Part shown: in pieces, positions 10,109-19,144 of the stretch
Numbering within the stretch: the stretch's first letter is position 1
How the letters are laid out: each line of letters begins with the position of its first letter
Source of the DNA: Labilibaculum manganireducens
Lineage (GTDB): Bacteria; Bacteroidota; Bacteroidia; Bacteroidales; Marinifilaceae
Assembly (NCBI RefSeq): GCF_002843385.1
Contig: NZ_MVDE01000027.1
Location: 1 to 64,000 of the forward strand
Length of the DNA stretch: 64,000 bases
Direction of reading: 5' to 3'
Position numbers and translations under genes: made by a program
Notes under the pieces: model-generated
The model's input: the letters and a program-made list of their open reading frames with translations, nothing else
Databases searched by the model: none
Told to the model about the DNA's origin: nothing

Positions 10109-11449
10109 ATGGAACACATCAAGTTGAGCTTTGAAAAATCTTTAAACTTCGTAAGTAAGGAAGAGATTTTCAAATTTAAAGAAGAGAGTCAAAAACATTT
10201 AACTGCTCTTCAAAAAGGAACCGGTAAGGGAAATGACTATGTTGGATGGGTAGATTTACCTTCTCAGATTACTGAAGAGGAGCTAAATGATATCGAAGCA
10301 ACCGCTTTATCTTTGAAAGATAAAGTAGAAGTATTGGTAGTTATTGGTATTGGAGGATCGTACCTGGGTGCAAAAGCTGTTAACGATGCTTTGGCTCATA
10401 GTTTCGATCAACTGAATATCGGTAACGAAAATCCGCTTGTATTGTATGCCGGACAAAATATCAGCGAGGACTATCTGTTCGAGTTAATGGACATTTTAAA
10501 AGACCTTGAGTTTGGTATTTGTGTAATATCTAAATCGGGAACAACTACCGAACCTGCTATTGCCTTTCGTTTGTTAAAAGAACTTTTGGAAGAAAATGTT
10601 GGCAAAGAGGAAGCTCGTGAAAGAATTATCGCTATTACAGATGCATCAAAAGGAGCTCTTAGAACTCTTGCTGTTCAGGAAGGCTACAAAACATTTGTAA
10701 TTCCTGATGATGTTGGTGGTCGTTTTTCGGTTTTAACTCCTGTTGGATTGCTTCCTATTGCGGTTGCAGGTCACGACATCAAGGAATTGGTAAAAGGCGC
10801 TAAATCGATGCAGGAATATTCAATAGCAACGGCATTCGAAGAAAATCCTGCTTTGCTATACGCAGCTGCCAGAAATGCTCTCTACGCAAAAGGCAAAGGA
10901 ATTGAAATTTTAGCCAATTACAATCCAAAACTGCACAATGTAGCCGAATGGTGGAAGCAACTTTACGGTGAAAGTGAAGGAAAAGAAAACAAAGGTATCT
11001 TCCCTGCAAGTGTTGATTTCACAAGTGATTTACACTCAATGGGACAATACATTCAGGAAGGACAACGTAATATTTTCGAAACTGTTATTTCAATTGCTAA
11101 ACCCAACCATACTGTAATTATTCCTGAAGATAAAGACAATCTTGACGGTTTGAACTTTTTGGCTGGAAGACGCATTGACGCGGTGAATAAAATGGCAGAA
11201 TTAGGCACCCAATTGGCTCATGTTGATGGCGGTGTTCCAAATCTAAGAATTGAAATGCCTCAGTTGAATGAATTCTACTTAGGTGAATTGCTTTATTTCT
11301 TTGAAATTGCCTGTGGTGTAAGCGGTTACATTTTGGATGTAAACCCATTTGACCAACCCGGTGTTGAAGCATACAAAAGCAACATGTTTGCTTTGCTTGA
11401 AAAACCAGGTTTCGAGGAAGAAACTAAAAAAATCAAAGAGAAGTTGTAG
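10109..11449 (+). CDS. pgi: Glucose-6-phosphate isomerase
   Basis: This 446-residue enzyme interconverts glucose-6-phosphate and fructose-6-phosphate. It is of the shorter bacterial type. The sugar-isomerase motifs [23 protein letters not shown] and [13 protein letters not shown] are visible. The frame could begin at a TTG at 10100, but the ATG at 10109 ([11 protein letters not shown]) is the expected start. Confidence 0.95.
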   Translation: MEHIKLSFEKSLNFVSKEEIFKFKEESQKHLTALQKGTGKGNDYVGWVDLPSQITEEELNDIEATALSLKDKVEVLVVIGIGGSYLGAKAVNDALAHSFDQLNIGNENPLVLYAGQNISEDYLFELMDILKDLEFGICVISKSGTTTEPAIAFRLLKELLEENVGKEEARERIIAITDASKGALRTLAVQEGYKTFVIPDDVGGRFSVLTPVGLLPIAVAGHDIKELVKGAKSMQEYSIATAFEENPALLYAAARNALYAKGKGIEILANYNPKLHNVAEWWKQLYGESEGKENKGIFPASVDFTSDLHSMGQYIQEGQRNIFETVISIAKPNHTVIIPEDKDNLDGLNFLAGRRIDAVNKMAELGTQLAHVDGGVPNLRIEMPQLNEFYLGELLYFFEIACGVSGYILDVNPFDQPGVEAYKSNMFALLEKPGFEEETKKIKEKL

Positions 11450-11469
11450 TCTCAATTTCAATACTATTA

Positions 11470-11503
11470 AAAAAAGATCAGCTTTAGAGTTGATCTTTTT
11501 TTA
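11470..11503. terminator. Bidirectional terminator overlapping a coding end
   Basis: AAAAAAGATCA (11470-11480) pairs with TGATCTTTTTT (11491-11501) around a 10-nt loop. It ends the pgi transcript. On the minus strand the same bases encode the last residues and stop codon (11484-11486) of the small membrane protein. Confidence 0.85.
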
Positions 11504-11789
11504 TTTCCTCACTTTGCAGCTCTTCTGCTAAACTCTTTTTTGTATTCCTTCGAATCCGTATTTTTTTCCCCGCAAACTGCCCCAAAAAGAAAGCACTCAC
11601 CATAATTGGATAGGTGTATAACTGAAAGCCCAAACCAAACAAATGCCGAAACAGGATTACAAATGGAATGGGTGCATGAATACAGACAAACCACATTACT
11701 GAGAATTTTTTAAATCCTTGCCTGATAAATCCAAATGGTACATTCAAAATAAAAGTTGAGAGAGCTGCAAAAAGTAAATTTAGTTCCAT
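11484..11789 (-). CDS. Small conserved-looking inner-membrane protein, function unknown
   Basis: About 101 residues from the ATG at 11789 (MELNLLFAALS). A longer frame reaches an ATG at 11849, but the residues between look less natural. Three hydrophobic segments are visible (around LLFAALSTFILNVPFGFI, SVMWFVCIHAPIPFVILF and YPIMVSAFFLGQFAG), followed by a basic then acidic cytosolic tail. I do not recognise a named domain. Its stop codon lies in the loop of the bidirectional terminator shared with pgi. Confidence 0.65.
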   Translation of the reverse strand: MELNLLFAALSTFILNVPFGFIRQGFKKFSVMWFVCIHAPIPFVILFRHLFGLGFQLYTYPIMVSAFFLGQFAGKKIRIRRNTKKSLAEELQSEEIKKDQL

Positions 11790-11860
11790 GCAAACGAATA
11801 TAATTATAATATCTAATAAAACGGGGCGTAATCTCCTTAATAAAAACAAACTAATTTATT

Positions 11861-11868
11861 TACATTTG
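11861..11868 (+). promoter_or_regulatory. Likely -7 element of the DMT transporter gene
   Basis: TACATTTG followed by CC matches TAnnTTTG and lies 25 bp before the ATG at 11893. No convincing -33 box was found. Confidence 0.5.
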
Positions 11869-11892
11869 CCACAATTAAAAATGCCCTGAACG

Positions 11893-12795
11893 ATGCAGTA
11901 CTCATCTAAACTGAAAGGAAGCTTGTTGGCTCTATTGGCAACCATCAGTTTTTCGAACATATATATTTTCAGCAAACTGGCGATGAAAGATGTCAATCTT
12001 GCCTCTTTTGGGCTGTTGTGGTTTGCCTTTGCCCTGCTGTACAATTATCTGTACTATTATTTTTTTACTGACAGAAAAAAAATAAACTCATTATCAAAAA
12101 AATCAAAATTTATTTTAATTCTAATCGGATGTTCTGAGGTAATATCAATGTCTGCATTCTTTCTCTCAATAAAACTGACTGAAAATCCTGCAATAGTCTC
12201 ATTCCTTGCAAATACCAGCCCTATATTTGTAATTTTCATTGGATTTGTTTTTCTGAGAATAAGATACAATTTCATGGCTGTAATCGGAATTGTAGTTACT
12301 CTTAGCGGCGTTGTTCTAATCAATTATAACAAAACTGTTTCTGATTTGGGAAGTTTTGTAACACCGGCAAGTATTGCAGCGCTTGTTTTTGCACTATTTT
12401 ACGGAGTAAGCCTGGTGCTTGCCCGATCTGAGATTAAAACAATTCCTTCTACGATGATTACGGTTTGCCGATCGTCGTTTCTTTTTCTGGGATTTGCATT
12501 GTATAACCTCTTCATCTTCGAAGTGCCGCACTACACGGCAGACTCACTGCTTTACATCAGTATCGGATCCATTTTTGGGCCGTTTTTGGGTGTAACCCTT
12601 ACATTCGCCTCCTTAAAATTTGTCGATGCGTCAATCACTACCTTAATTTGTACATCAAGAAGTTTCTTTATTGTTATAGGAGCCTTTCTTTTTATGGATC
12701 TCTTGCCTGACAACTATCAATTATTAGGTGGGATTTTTATCATTTTGGGAATTGCACTAATCACGATTGGTGATATCCGACAGAAATCGAATTAA
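11893..12795 (+). CDS. DMT-superfamily (EamA) transporter
   Basis: The 300-residue protein has about ten hydrophobic helices arranged as two EamA repeats, the drug/metabolite transporter fold of the inner membrane. The first repeat ends around GVVLINYNKT and the second begins near SLVLARSE. Substrate cannot be read from sequence; amino acids or other small metabolites are typical. Its stop codon is interlocked with that of the convergent histidine kinase gene (4 bp overlap, 12792-12795), with no terminator between them. Confidence 0.85.
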   Translation: MQYSSKLKGSLLALLATISFSNIYIFSKLAMKDVNLASFGLLWFAFALLYNYLYYYFFTDRKKINSLSKKSKFILILIGCSEVISMSAFFLSIKLTENPAIVSFLANTSPIFVIFIGFVFLRIRYNFMAVIGIVVTLSGVVLINYNKTVSDLGSFVTPASIAALVFALFYGVSLVLARSEIKTIPSTMITVCRSSFLFLGFALYNLFIFEVPHYTADSLLYISIGSIFGPFLGVTLTFASLKFVDASITTLICTSRSFFIVIGAFLFMDLLPDNYQLLGGIFIILGIALITIGDIRQKSN

Positions 12796-15293
12796 TTCAG
12801 AACCCTTTTTACCTCGGTTAAAAAATCATCTTTAGTAATTGGCATTGTAATATAACCATGGCATCCGGCTTCAATACAACGCTCTTCTTCCCCTTTTATA
12901 GTATAAGCTGTCTGAGCAATCACTTTTGTATCCTGATTCCCGTTTTTTATTAAAGCCAAACAATCTTTCGTCGATTTACTATAAATGTTCATATCAAGAA
13001 TAAGCAAATCAGGCGTTAATTCATTCAACATGTTTATCATGATATTCTCATTTGAAGCATGAGAAATAGTAACATCTTCACCATCAAATAATTTTTGCAA
13101 ATAAAGAAATGAGTTATAATCTTCTTCTGCAATTAATACCGATTTTCGGCCAATAGACTCCGCCCGCATTACAACTTGTGAATCATCAGCACCAATCGTT
13201 TCATTTTTAGAATAAGGTAGTGTAAAATAAAAAGTACTGCCTTTTCCAACTACCGATTCGAACCTGATTTCACCTCCCAGAAGCTCAACAAGTCCTTTTG
13301 AAATGCTTAAACCTAATCCTGTTCCATCAGTAAACTGCTCTTCATCTCCTTGTCTGAAACGTTCAAAAATGATATCATGTCTGTTTTTAGGTATTCCGCA
13401 GCCTTCATCTTTCACATATACTTCAATTACTGTCTGCGACAAATATTCTTTAAAATTATACCCAACTTCCACCTTACCCACTTCTGAAAATTTGATTGCA
13501 TTATTAAGCAAATTATCCAGAATTTGATGAAACCGATTAGAATCTGTAAAAACAGAAAGTCTTTCATACTCTTCCGGCAAATTCAAAACCAACTCGATAT
13601 TGGGTTTGCTTTCTAATAACACTCCTCTTTTAACCACCTCTATACCACTTACAAATAATTCGTGCAAATTGGTTTCCATTCTATGTACCGCCACCTGATC
13701 CAATTCCAATTTAGAAATATCTACAATATCATCAATAAGCTGTAACAGTCTATTCCCTGAATTTTGAATAATATTTATATACTGGGATTTTTCAGCATCA
13801 TCCAATTCTGAATCAACAAGCAATTCTGAAAATCCCATAATTGCATTCATTGGAGTACGTATCTCATGACTCATATTAGCAAGAAAAATCGATTTCAACT
13901 TATCACTTTCCTCAGCCTTTTCTTTCGCCTTTAACAGCTCTCTTTCAGCCAGCTTTATATCCGTAATATCTCTTGAAACACCTAGAACTCCGAGTAACTT
14001 TCCCTCTACATCGTGCATTGGAGTTTTAATCGTCTCAGTTAGAAGTCTGTTTCCACTGGTAGCTGAAACAGCCCAATTGGTAAAGCGAACGCTTTTCGCA
14101 CTATTTAAAACCTCCAAATCTTTTTCCCAGTAAAAATCAGCAATCTCCCGCGGATAAAAATCATAATCTGATTTGCCAATAAGAGCATTTCCCTTTAACC
14201 CATTAAATTTTTCGAAGTTTCTATTACAAGACAGATATATTCCCTTTGGATCTTTTAACCAAATCATTTCAGGAACAGTTTCTATCAGTATTTTTAAATG
14301 AGCTCTTTCATTTTCAACCAACGCCATGGCATTCTTACGCAAAGAAATATCACGAACCATAGCCCAAAATCCTTTGGGTTTACCTTTTTCGTCCTTCAAC
14401 AAATAGATACGCAGTTCAACAGGAATCAAACTTCCACCTTTTCTTATACACTCCTTTTCATATACTCTGGAACTTCCGGATACGAGAACCTCTTCTTCCA
14501 TTATCTTCTGCTCAAATTCAAGCCACTTTAAAGGGGTTAAATCATGACAATTCATGTGCAGCAACTCGTCAGAGGAGTAACCAAGCATTTCTTTGAATGC
14601 TGTGTTAAATTCGATCACATTGGCATCCATATCCAAAACAACAAATGCATCGTTCATGCTTTCATACAAACGCGAATACTTTTCCTTTGTTCTGCTTAAC
14701 GCGATTTTATTAGCCCTGTTTTGTAATTGTCGGTTCATGAATAATCCCAGCAACATATTGCCCAGTGGATAAATAGTTAGCAAGGGCCAGGAAATTTGCA
14801 GCAAAGTTGGCATCGTTTTTTCTGAAGGCAAAAATACAGAGCAACTAATCATCGCCAAATGAACGGCGACTCCTAAAAGTAAATATTTCAACCAATAAGA
14901 TTTAACACCTATTTTAGTCCATATTTGTTTCCATAAAATACCTATCACACCAGAACTGATTATAACAGCAATTCCCATAAACATTCCTTCTCCACCTAAA
15001 ATAAACCGATAGGTACCTGTAATTAGAATTGCAATAATGGTAGGAATTACGCCAAAAAATAACCCGGAAATGGAAAGAATAACCGAACGCGTATCAAAAA
15101 CGACTCCAGTTGCCATTTCCCAGGAAGAAAGCATAAGAACAACACCAATAGCACCTACAATTCCACCTGCTAATAATTGCTCCCATATGGATTTAAGACC
15201 AGTTCTTCTCACCCACAAATAATCATACAACATACTAAACGACAGCAATATTGCAGTATTCTGTATTAAACTTAGAAACATGGAATTATTCAT
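12792..15293 (-). CDS. Hybrid sensor histidine kinase, LytS-type membrane domain, two PAS, receiver
   Basis: The 833-residue protein begins with a hydrophobic 5TM LytS-like module (about 1-190, including DTRSVILSISGLFFG and TGTYRFILGG). PAS domains follow at about 205-320 and 330-450. Next come HisKA with the phospho-accepting His in NMSHEIRTP (H476) and an HATPase domain with NLLNNAIKFS, DEGCGIP and GTGLGLS. A C-terminal receiver spans about 716-833 with phospho-acceptor D767 in LLILDMN. The conserved receiver Lys is replaced by Met (M817 in GYITMPI). No response regulator is adjacent. The stimulus is unknown; LytS-type domains are often linked to envelope or small-molecule sensing. Confidence 0.9.
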   Translation of the reverse strand: MNNSMFLSLIQNTAILLSFSMLYDYLWVRRTGLKSIWEQLLAGGIVGAIGVVLMLSSWEMATGVVFDTRSVILSISGLFFGVIPTIIAILITGTYRFILGGEGMFMGIAVIISSGVIGILWKQIWTKIGVKSYWLKYLLLGVAVHLAMISCSVFLPSEKTMPTLLQISWPLLTIYPLGNMLLGLFMNRQLQNRANKIALSRTKEKYSRLYESMNDAFVVLDMDANVIEFNTAFKEMLGYSSDELLHMNCHDLTPLKWLEFEQKIMEEEVLVSGSSRVYEKECIRKGGSLIPVELRIYLLKDEKGKPKGFWAMVRDISLRKNAMALVENERAHLKILIETVPEMIWLKDPKGIYLSCNRNFEKFNGLKGNALIGKSDYDFYPREIADFYWEKDLEVLNSAKSVRFTNWAVSATSGNRLLTETIKTPMHDVEGKLLGVLGVSRDITDIKLAERELLKAKEKAEESDKLKSIFLANMSHEIRTPMNAIMGFSELLVDSELDDAEKSQYINIIQNSGNRLLQLIDDIVDISKLELDQVAVHRMETNLHELFVSGIEVVKRGVLLESKPNIELVLNLPEEYERLSVFTDSNRFHQILDNLLNNAIKFSEVGKVEVGYNFKEYLSQTVIEVYVKDEGCGIPKNRHDIIFERFRQGDEEQFTDGTGLGLSISKGLVELLGGEIRFESVVGKGSTFYFTLPYSKNETIGADDSQVVMRAESIGRKSVLIAEEDYNSFLYLQKLFDGEDVTISHASNENIMINMLNELTPDLLILDMNIYSKSTKDCLALIKNGNQDTKVIAQTAYTIKGEEERCIEAGCHGYITMPITKDDFLTEVKRVLN

Positions 15294-15413
15294 AAATAAA
15301 GTAGTAGTAATTTCCTATTGTGGTTATAGTCTAAATAAGAGTGTTTTATCTCTTATTTACAAAAAATGTATACTTCATTTTCTAAATAAAGTTTTGTTTT
15401 CATTCATATTTTA

Positions 15414-15446
15414 TAATAAAAAAAAGAGCAGATTAAATCTACTCTC
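15414..15446 (-). terminator. Terminator of the cDPG synthase homologue gene
   Basis: On the minus strand AGAGTAGATT pairs with AATCTGCTCT (one G-U pair), followed by a run of T. It lies about 30 bp after the stop at 15476. Confidence 0.75.
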
Positions 15447-15475
15447 TTACAATAAAAATAAAATTACTTCACTAT

Positions 15476-16828
15476 TTAAGCCATTTCCTTATTCAAATGA
15501 TGCTTTTCAGTAAACTGATTTATTACATGAGATAATTTTGGATACCCAATCTCTTCCAAATCATAATAAACCCGCGTTGTAGGTTTTTTAATATTGATAA
15601 TCCGGTTTAAATCTATTGGAGTACCAATAATAACAGAATCGCAATCGCTGCTGTTAATGGTAGTTTCCAAATCCTTAAGCTGTTGATCGGAATAGCCCAT
15701 CGCAGGTAAAATATTACCAATGTTTGGATAAATTTCGTAGGTTTCTTTCAACTTGCCTGCAAGAAAAGGTCGGGCATCAATCTCTTCGGCAGCGCCAAAT
15801 TTACGTGCAGCAATTGTGCCTGCGCCAATCTTCATTTCACCATGAGTTAAAGTCGGTCCGTCTTCTACTATTAAAACACGTTTGCCACGAATCAACTCAG
15901 GATGATCAACGGTGATTGGTGAAGCTCCATCAATTACAATGGCGTTTGGATTTGCCGATGCAATATTTTCGCGGACTGTTTGAATTCCTTCCGGAGCGGC
16001 TGAATCCATTTTATTAATAACAACAACATCAGCCAACCGAAGATTAACTTCTCCCGGATAGTAATTCATTTCGGCTCCCGGACGATGAGGATCCGCAACT
16101 GTAATTGTTAAATCTGGTTTGTAAAAAGAGAAATCATTATTACCTCCATCCCACAAAATAACATCACATCCATCCGGATCTTCCTCTGCCGCACGAACAA
16201 TCGCCTCATAATCAACTCCGGCGTAAATTATATTTCCACGAGTAACATGTGGTTCATATTCTTCCATTTCCTCAACAGTACAATTGTGTTTTTTCAAGTC
16301 ATCAACTGTTGCAAAACGTTGTACTTTTTGAGCAACCAAATCCCCATAAGGCATTGGGTGACGTATTGCAATCACCTTTAATCCTTTATTCATTAATTCT
16401 TCAATAACCTTTCTGGACGTCTGTGATTTACCACAACCGGTTCTTGTTGCAACCACAGCTATAACAGGCTTATGACTTTTTATCATAGTATCCCCAGGTC
16501 CCAATAACTTAAAGTTAGATCCTGCCGCATTAACAACCGCACTAACGTTCATTACTTTTTTATACGGAACATCCGAATAAGAAAAGACACAATCATCTAC
16601 ACAATGTTCTTTAATCAATTTAACCAAATCCTCTTCTGCATAAATTGGAATTCCCTCCGGATACAATTCTCCGGCCAATTCGGCAGGATATTTTCTTCCA
16701 TCAATATCAGGAATTTGAGCTGCAGTAAATGCAACTACATTGTACTCCGAGTTGTCTCTAAAGTAAGTGTTGAAATTGTGAAAATCACGACCTGCAGCAC
16801 CAATAATAATGACATTCTTTTTAGCCAT
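15476..16828 (-). CDS. Cyclic 2,3-diphosphoglycerate synthase homologue (P-loop)
   Basis: The 450-residue protein has an N-terminal Rossmann-like region (VIIIGAAGRDFHNF). A P-loop follows at about 128-137 (ATRTGCGKSQTS), with Walker-B-like ILWDGGNND and a VVINKMD stretch. The layout matches the archaeal cyclic 2,3-diphosphoglycerate synthetase family, which closes 2,3-bisphosphoglycerate with ATP to form a thermoprotectant in methanogens. Bacterial members exist, but their product is not established to my knowledge, so the name indicates family and not proven reaction. It is transcribed alone with its own terminator. No glycolytic gene is next to it. Confidence 0.8.
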   Translation of the reverse strand: MAKKNVIIIGAAGRDFHNFNTYFRDNSEYNVVAFTAAQIPDIDGRKYPAELAGELYPEGIPIYAEEDLVKLIKEHCVDDCVFSYSDVPYKKVMNVSAVVNAAGSNFKLLGPGDTMIKSHKPVIAVVATRTGCGKSQTSRKVIEELMNKGLKVIAIRHPMPYGDLVAQKVQRFATVDDLKKHNCTVEEMEEYEPHVTRGNIIYAGVDYEAIVRAAEEDPDGCDVILWDGGNNDFSFYKPDLTITVADPHRPGAEMNYYPGEVNLRLADVVVINKMDSAAPEGIQTVRENIASANPNAIVIDGASPITVDHPELIRGKRVLIVEDGPTLTHGEMKIGAGTIAARKFGAAEEIDARPFLAGKLKETYEIYPNIGNILPAMGYSDQQLKDLETTINSSDCDSVIIGTPIDLNRIINIKKPTTRVYYDLEEIGYPKLSHVINQFTEKHHLNKEMA

Positions 16829-17128
16829 AACTTCTGTTTCTTAAGTTAAAATTAATATTAGGTATGAATACTTAAAATTAAAACTTTAAAGGATTTTTTC
16901 TAATTTTAACGACTTTAAGTTATAGATTTTGAGCCTGTTGCTTAACACGAGCAAAAAAATTGACTTTGTCACAAAACTGTCATAACTTATTTAGTTTTTC
17001 CGTTGTTATAAAACTTTTAAACTTCCATATTGTCAATACCCAAACACTTTCCCTTAAAAAAAGAAAATACAAAATTGAATCGAAATTATTATTTATTGCT
17101 TATTTTCGGGAAACAAGACTGATGAAAC

Positions 17129-17767
17129 ATGAATTTTTTAGCACACCAATACCTTTCAGGTGATTCGGAGAAAGTGAAGATTGGGAACTTTATTGGTGAT
17201 TACATTAAGGGTAATAAATACAAGAATTATCATCCCGAAATTCAAAAAGGCATTCTCCTGCATCGAAATATTGATCACTTCACTGATCATCATCCAATTG
17301 TTTTACAAAGTTCAAACAGACTTAAAAATGGATATAAAAGATACTCAGGAGTTATTGTCGATATGATATATGACCATTTTTTAGCAAAAAAATGGAATAA
17401 ATATCATACTCAGCCCATTTCAAGCTTTGTCAGCAAATCACATGAAATATTAGTGAAGAACTATTTGATTCTTCCTCAGAAAGTAAAACTGTTTCTTCCC
17501 TTCTTAATTCAAAGCAGAAGATTAGAAAGCTATTCAACAATTGACGGTTTACAAACTGCATTAAAAATCATGTCACGCAGAACCAGTTTGCCCGATCAGA
17601 CCGATTATGCAATAAAAACACTCCTCGATCAATATGATGATATTGAAACTGAATTTGACTGCTTCATGAGTGCTCTCATTAGCTATGTCAGCAATGAACA
17701 TCAAATTATCGTAGCAACTCCATACGATTGGCATCTAAACGAAGAAAAACGAATAACAAAATTGTAA
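17129..17767 (+). CDS. acpH: Acyl carrier protein phosphodiesterase family (AcpH/DUF479)
   Basis: This 212-residue protein matches AcpH, which removes the 4'-phosphopantetheine group from holo-ACP. The N-terminal MNFLAHQYLSGD, IGNFIGDYIKG, the HRNIDHFTD segment, the VDMIYDHFLAKKW segment and the late MSRRTSLPD segment line up with the E. coli protein. The Asp/His-rich motifs are of the HD-like metal-binding type. Its last 62 bp overlap rodA on the opposite strand, an unusually deep tail-to-tail overlap. Whether it truly acts on ACP in Bacteroidota is inference. Confidence 0.82.
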   Translation: MNFLAHQYLSGDSEKVKIGNFIGDYIKGNKYKNYHPEIQKGILLHRNIDHFTDHHPIVLQSSNRLKNGYKRYSGVIVDMIYDHFLAKKWNKYHTQPISSFVSKSHEILVKNYLILPQKVKLFLPFLIQSRRLESYSTIDGLQTALKIMSRRTSLPDQTDYAIKTLLDQYDDIETEFDCFMSALISYVSNEHQIIVATPYDWHLNEEKRITKL

Positions 17768-19130
17768 ACGCCCACAAGGAAGATCCACCATAACTAAAAA
17801 ACGGCAAAGGAATTCCTATAACCGGAGCAAGGCCAATTGTCATACCAACATTTATTGCCATATGAAAAAACAATATACAAGCTACTCCATATCCATATAT
17901 CCGACTAAAAGGAGATCGTTGCCTTTCGGACAAAAACAACAAACGGATTATTAATATCAGTAAAAGGAATAAAACCGCAGCAGAACCAATAAATCCCCAT
18001 TCTTCGCCTACTGTACAGAAAATAAAATCGGTACTTTGTTCGGGAACAAATTTAAATTTCGTTTGTGTTCCATTCAAAAATCCTTTTCCTGAAAATCCTC
18101 CGGATCCAATTGCAATTTTTGATTGAGCCACATTATATCCTGCACCGGAAGGATCTGACTCAATTCCCAACAAGTCGTTTATGCGTTCTTGCTGATGAGA
18201 TTCCAAAACATTTTCAAACAAATAACTCACCGAAAATGTGAGAAACAAGCTGCCAACAGCAATCAACAAAACCCAAACGACATTCTTAAGTCGTTCTCTA
18301 TAAATATAATATAAGAAGGGTACAATATTTAAACTTACTGATAGTACTAATATCATATAGGTGGAAACATCCAATTGCAAAGCTTTAACTACACCCCAAA
18401 CCAAACCAAAACCGATAAATAATGCTGACAGACCAATTATTATTTGTTTGAACCGAAGCCCCATAAACTTCAGACATACAAAAGAAAATCCTAAAATCAT
18501 CAGAAGCACATATAACTTGGCTAAAAGAAGTGTTACTATAAATAATACGGCAGATAAAAAACCAACAAATAAAACAACACCTGAAAGTCCTTCCCTGTAT
18601 AACACCAATATGAAAACCACATATACCAAAGCCGATCCGGCGTCTCGCTGCAGAATTATTAAAACAGCCGGAGTAAATAAAATAACTCCTGCTACAACCA
18701 AAGACTTAAATTTGTGTATTTTAAAATTAAACTGGCTTATGTATCGTGAAATGGCCAGACAAGTTGCAAATTTTGCAAACTCTGCAGGTTGTAAACGAAT
18801 TCCGCCAATCTCAAACCATGATCGGGCACCGTTGACTTCCCTTCCAAATATTAGTACGGCAACAAGTAGGAAAATCATGACCAGATAGGTGGGATAAGCG
18901 AATGCGGAGAAAAATTTACCTTCTATAATCAGAATAACCATCGCAAGGAAGAAAGCTGCTCCTATCCACATTAATTGTTTTCCATATCTCTGACTAATAT
19001 CAAAAATACTTTGATGTTCTTCGTTGTATACTGCGGCGTAAATATTTATCCATCCAAGAAAAACAAGCAGAACATATATAAAAATTGTCCACCAATCCAG
19101 ATTCTTTATTAAACTTACCTTTCTTGTCAT
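17706..19130 (-). CDS. rodA: Peptidoglycan glycosyltransferase RodA (SEDS)
   Basis: The 474-residue polytopic inner-membrane protein is the SEDS polymerase of the elongasome, partnered with PBP2. Family signatures are GARSWFEIGGIRLQPAEFAKF, QRDAGSALVY, the ESDPSGAGYNVAQSKIAIGSGG loop and the C-terminal PLPFFSYGGSS. It is about 100 residues longer than E. coli RodA because of extra membrane segments in the middle, as in other Bacteroidota. It follows mrdA by 14 bp and ends in antisense overlap with acpH. Confidence 0.95.
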   Translation of the reverse strand: MTRKVSLIKNLDWWTIFIYVLLVFLGWINIYAAVYNEEHQSIFDISQRYGKQLMWIGAAFFLAMVILIIEGKFFSAFAYPTYLVMIFLLVAVLIFGREVNGARSWFEIGGIRLQPAEFAKFATCLAISRYISQFNFKIHKFKSLVVAGVILFTPAVLIILQRDAGSALVYVVFILVLYREGLSGVVLFVGFLSAVLFIVTLLLAKLYVLLMILGFSFVCLKFMGLRFKQIIIGLSALFIGFGLVWGVVKALQLDVSTYMILVLSVSLNIVPFLYYIYRERLKNVVWVLLIAVGSLFLTFSVSYLFENVLESHQQERINDLLGIESDPSGAGYNVAQSKIAIGSGGFSGKGFLNGTQTKFKFVPEQSTDFIFCTVGEEWGFIGSAAVLFLLLILIIRLLFLSERQRSPFSRIYGYGVACILFFHMAINVGMTIGLAPVIGIPLPFFSYGGSSLWAFTILLFVFLRLDANRMELLR

Positions 19131-19144
19131 CCCAACGTTAATAT

